This document shows, one piece after another, positions 61,001 to 64,000 of a stretch of 64,000 nt of DNA; position 1 is the first letter of the stretch, and each line of letters starts with the position of its first letter. Origin of the DNA: Utricularia gibba. Taxonomy: Eukaryota > Streptophyta > Magnoliopsida > Lamiales > Lentibulariaceae. A program made the position numbers and the translations under genes. The stretch spans positions 78,719 through 142,718 of the forward strand of contig NEEC01000041.1 in NCBI GenBank assembly GCA_002189035.1, given 5' to 3'. The notes under the pieces are model-generated. The model was not told where the DNA came from and ran no database searches. It saw only the letters and a list, made by a program, of their open reading frames with translations.

Positions 61001-64000
61001 TCCGAGGGCACAAATGCTCGAAAGATTGCCTTATATTAGCCTTCAGATGTGCAACGAAGTGGCCACCACGTTCGCGACGATGCGACTCGGGACACCGACT
61101 CGATGCGAATGTGATTTTTGCATGCAAGACATATGTATTTCATGGGACGATGTGAAATTTGGATTTCGAGATGATCATTTAAGATGCCATGGGTGTGTCC
61201 CTAGCCACAACCTCATGGTGGCCTCGTGCACTCTTCGGTATCGAGTGGATATCTTGCAAATGGTGATGAGTCATGTTGCACATAGCATACCGTTTCGAAG
61301 CTCGTTCCGAGCCGGTCTTCTTTCGTGTTGAGAACTTGTTCGTCCGAGGAGGCACAAATGCTCGAAAGATTGCCTTATATTAGCCTTCAGATGTGCAACG
61401 AAGTGGCCACCACGTTCGCGACGATGCGACTCGGGACACCCGACTCGATGCGAATGTGATTTTTGACATGCAAGACATATGTATTTCATGGGACGATGTG
61501 AAATTTGGATTTCGAGATGATCATTTAAGATGCCATGGTGTGTCCCTAGCCACAACCTCATGGTGGCCTCGTGCACTCTTCGGTATCGAGTGGATATCTT
61601 GCAAACGGTGATGAGTCATGTTGCACATATCATACCGTTTCGAAGCTCGTTCCGAGCCGGTCTTCTTTCGTGTTGAGAACTTGTTCGTCCGAGGAGGCAC
61701 AAATGCTCGAAAGATTGCCTTATATTAGCCTTCAGATGTGCAACGAAGTGGCCACCACGTTCGCGACGATGCGACTCGGGACACCCGACTCGATGCGAAT
61801 GTGATTTTCGGCATGCAAGACATATGTATTTCATGGGACGATGTGAATATTTGGATTTCGAGATGATCATTTAAGATGCCATGGGTGTGTCCCTAGCCAC
61901 AACCTCATGGTGGCCTCGTGCACTCTTCGGTATCGAGTGGATATCTTGCAAACGGTGATGAGTCATGTTGCACATAGCATACCGTTTCGAAGCTCGTTCC
62001 GAGCCGGTCTTCTTTCGTGTTGAGAACTTGTTCGTCCGAGGAGGCACAAATGCTCGAAAGATTGCCTTATATTAGCCTTCAGATGTGCAACGAAGTGGCC
62101 ACACGTTCGCGACGATGCGACTCGGGACACCCGACTCGATGCGAATGTGATTTTCGGCATGCAAGACATATGTATTTCATGGGACGATGTGAAATTTGGA
62201 TTTCGAGATGATCATTTAAGATGCCATGGTGTGTCCCTAGCCACAACCTCATGGTGGCCTCGTGCACTCTTCGGTATCGAGTGGATATCTTGCAAACGGT
62301 GATGAGTCATGTTGCACATAGCATACCGTTTCGAAGCTCGTTCCGAGCCGTCTTCTTTCGTGTTGAGAACTTGTTCGTCCGAGGAGGCACAAATGCTCGA
62401 AAGATTGCCTTATATTAGCCTTCAGATGTGCAACGAAGTGGCCACACGTTCGCGACGATGCGACTCGGGACACCGACTCGATGCGAATGTGATTTTTTTT
62501 GCATGCAAGACATATTTATTTCATGGGACGATGTGAAATTTGGATTTCGAGATGATCATTTAAGATGCCATGGGTGTGTCCCTAGCCACAACCTCATGGT
62601 GGCCTCGTGCACTCTTCGGTATCGAGTGGATATCTTGCAAATGGTGATGAGTCATGTTGCACATAGCATACCGTTTCGAAGCTCGTTTCCGAGCCGGTCT
62701 TCTTTCGTGTTGAGAACTTGTTCGTCCGAGGAGGCACAAATGCTCGAAAGATTGCCTTATATTAGCCTTCAGATGTGCAACGAAGTGGCCACCACGTTCG
62801 CGACGATGCGACTCGGGACACCGACTCGATGCGAATGTGATTTTGCATGCAAGACATATGTATTTCATGGGACGATGTGAAATTTCAGATTTCGAGATGA
62901 TCATTTAAGATGCCATGGGTGTGTCCCTAGCCACAACCTCATGGTGCCTCGTGCACTCTTCGGTATCGAGTGGATATCTTGCAAACGGTGATGAGTCATG
63001 TTGCACATATCATACCGTTTCGAAGCTCGTTCCGAGCCGGTTCGTGTTGAGAAGTGTTCGTCTTTTGCAATATGCTCGAAAGATTGCCTTATATTAGCCT
63101 TCAGATGTGCAACGAAGTGGCCACACGTTCGCGACGATGCGACTCGGGACACCCGACTCGATGCGAATGTGATTTTGACATGCAAGACATATTTATTTCA
63201 TGGGACGATGTGAAATTTCAGATTTCGAGATGATCATTTAAGATGCCATGGGTGTGTCCCTAGCCACAACCTCATGGTGGCCTCGTGCACTCTTCGGTAT
63301 CGAGTGGATATCTTGCAAACGGTGATGAGTCATGTTGCACATATCATACCGTTTCGAAGCTCGTTCCGAGCCGGTCTTCTTTCGTGTTGAGAACTTGTTC
63401 GTCCGAGGAGGCACAAATGCTCGAAAGATTGCCTTATATTAGCCTTCAGATGTGCAACGAAGTGGCCACCACGTTCGCGAAAATGCGACTCGGGACACCC
63501 TGACTCGATGCGAATGTGATTTTTGCATGCAAGACATATGTATTTCATGGGACGATGTGAAATTTGGATTTCGAGATGATCATTTAAGATGCCATGGGTG
63601 TGTCCCTAGCCACAACCTCATGGTGGCCTCGTGCACTCTTCGGTATCGAGTGGATATCTTGCAAATGGTGATGAGTCATGTTGCACATAGCATACCGTTT
63701 CGAAGCTCGTTCCGAGCCGGTCTTCTTTCGTGTTGAGAACTTGTTCGTCCGAGGAGGCACAAATGCTCGAAAGATTGCCTTATATTAGCCTTCAGATGTG
63801 CAACGAAGTGGCCACCACGTTCGCGACGATGCGACTCGGGACACCCGACTCGATGCGAATGTGATTTTCGGCATGCAAGACATATGTATTTCATGGGACG
63901 ATGTGAAATTTGGATTTCGAGATGATCATTTAAGATGCCATGGGTGTGTCCCTAGCCACAACCTCATGGTGGCCTCGTGCACTCTTCGGTATCGAGTGGA
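52081..64000 (+). repeat. Regular satellite block of a distinct right-hand subfamily
   Basis: Unit starts: 52411, 52758, 53104, 53445, 53771, 54117, 54463, 54807, 55150, 55494, 55833, 56176, 56521, 56848, 57191, 57536, 57882, 58206, 58553, 58881, 59225, 59572, 59914, 60259, 60583, 60929, 61271, 61616, 61963, 62309, 62651, 62996, 63332 and 63676. Almost every unit has CAG before ATGTGCAAC; the one exception I saw is 55833 (TAG). About half replace TTTTCGGCATG by TTTTTGCATG, TTTTGCATG, TTTTTGACATG or TTTCGCATG, a change absent from regular units farther left. A run of eight T at 62493-62500 belongs to this group. Adjacent units near 62881 and 63217 share TTTCAGATTTCGAG, and 55640 and 63478 share GCGAAAATGCG. 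No truncated unit as severe as those at 28-51 kb occurs here. Confidence 0.96.

Larger units (their letters stand above)
1..64000 (+). repeat. Tandem satellite DNA array, ~346-bp unit, spans the whole window
   Basis: The same unit recurs head to tail from first to last base, always in the same orientation. The word TCATGTTGCACAT marks one point per unit; its spacing is most often 345-347 bp, with truncated units of about 170-300 bp in the scrambled zones. I count about 185-190 units by eye. No inverted copy was seen. No gene, RNA gene, transposon end, telomere repeat or unique flanking DNA is visible, so the array extends past both edges. A 346-bp unit is about two nucleosomal repeats, a length common among plant and some animal satellites; this and the homogeneity indicate eukaryotic heterochromatin. 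The family name, species and chromosomal position cannot be read from the sequence. Open frames inside it are non-coding by-products: 346 leaves remainder 1 on division by 3, and frame-breaking indels are frequent. Confidence 0.97.

Noticed and set aside
1-64000. CRISPR array
   Set aside because: Repeats are about 346 bp with no unique spacers between them; CRISPR repeats are short and alternate with unique spacers.
1-64000. Telomere repeats, rDNA, tRNA genes or transposon ends inside the array
   Set aside because: I saw no TTTAGGG or TTAGGG tracts, no rRNA or tRNA-like segments, no long terminal repeats and no sizeable stretch unrelated to the unit.

Overview
The window is a single uninterrupted block of tandem satellite DNA. 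Every part of the 64 kb can be read as copies, or pieces of copies, of one repeat unit of about 346 bp. All copies lie in the same orientation. By hand I counted roughly 185-190 units, including truncated ones. I found no protein-coding gene, tRNA, rRNA, transposon, CRISPR array or telomere repeat, and neither edge of the array lies inside the window. The many short open frames are shadows of the repeat. The unit length is 3n+1, so the frame shifts at every junction, and one- or two-base indels between copies are common, which no coding function would tolerate.

A long homogeneous array of a 346-bp unit (about twice a nucleosomal repeat) points to the nuclear genome of a eukaryote, in a pericentromeric, subtelomeric or other heterochromatic block. 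The length and style fit plant satellites best, but I do not recognise the family and cannot name a species. The reference unit is about 48.6 % GC. It carries 25 CpG dinucleotides, so CpG is not depleted.

Layout: 1-850 is irregular. 851-17940 is mostly regular, with local templated insertions near 4.6-5.3 kb and small deletions at 6-7.5 kb; 13.3-17.9 kb is the cleanest part and includes two consecutive 692-bp dimers. 17941-18725 is a scrambled block holding two copies of a divergent unit. 18726-28445 is regular, broken by short scrambled or truncated pieces at 20.2, 21.0, 22.8 and 23.8-24.2 kb. 28446-51510 is a mosaic of normal units and scrambled or truncated units, worst at 29.5-30.3, 35.9-36.3, 41.0-42.6 and 44.9-47.4 kb. 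52081-64000 is regular again but belongs to a distinguishable subfamily: CAG before the TGTGCAAC word, and TTTTTGCATG or TTTTTGACATG replacing TTTTCGGCATG in about half the units.

Three observations deserve most attention. The scrambled segments share private words with each other, which suggests an older or second monomer lineage rather than random noise. Each normal unit carries a perfect palindromic ATGAGTCAT (GCN4/AP-1-type bZIP site), giving an array of well over a hundred such sites. Variant haplotypes are spatially clustered, as expected of local homogenisation. The main competing explanation for the indel-rich parts is residual error in a long-read assembly. All counts were made by eye and are approximate.
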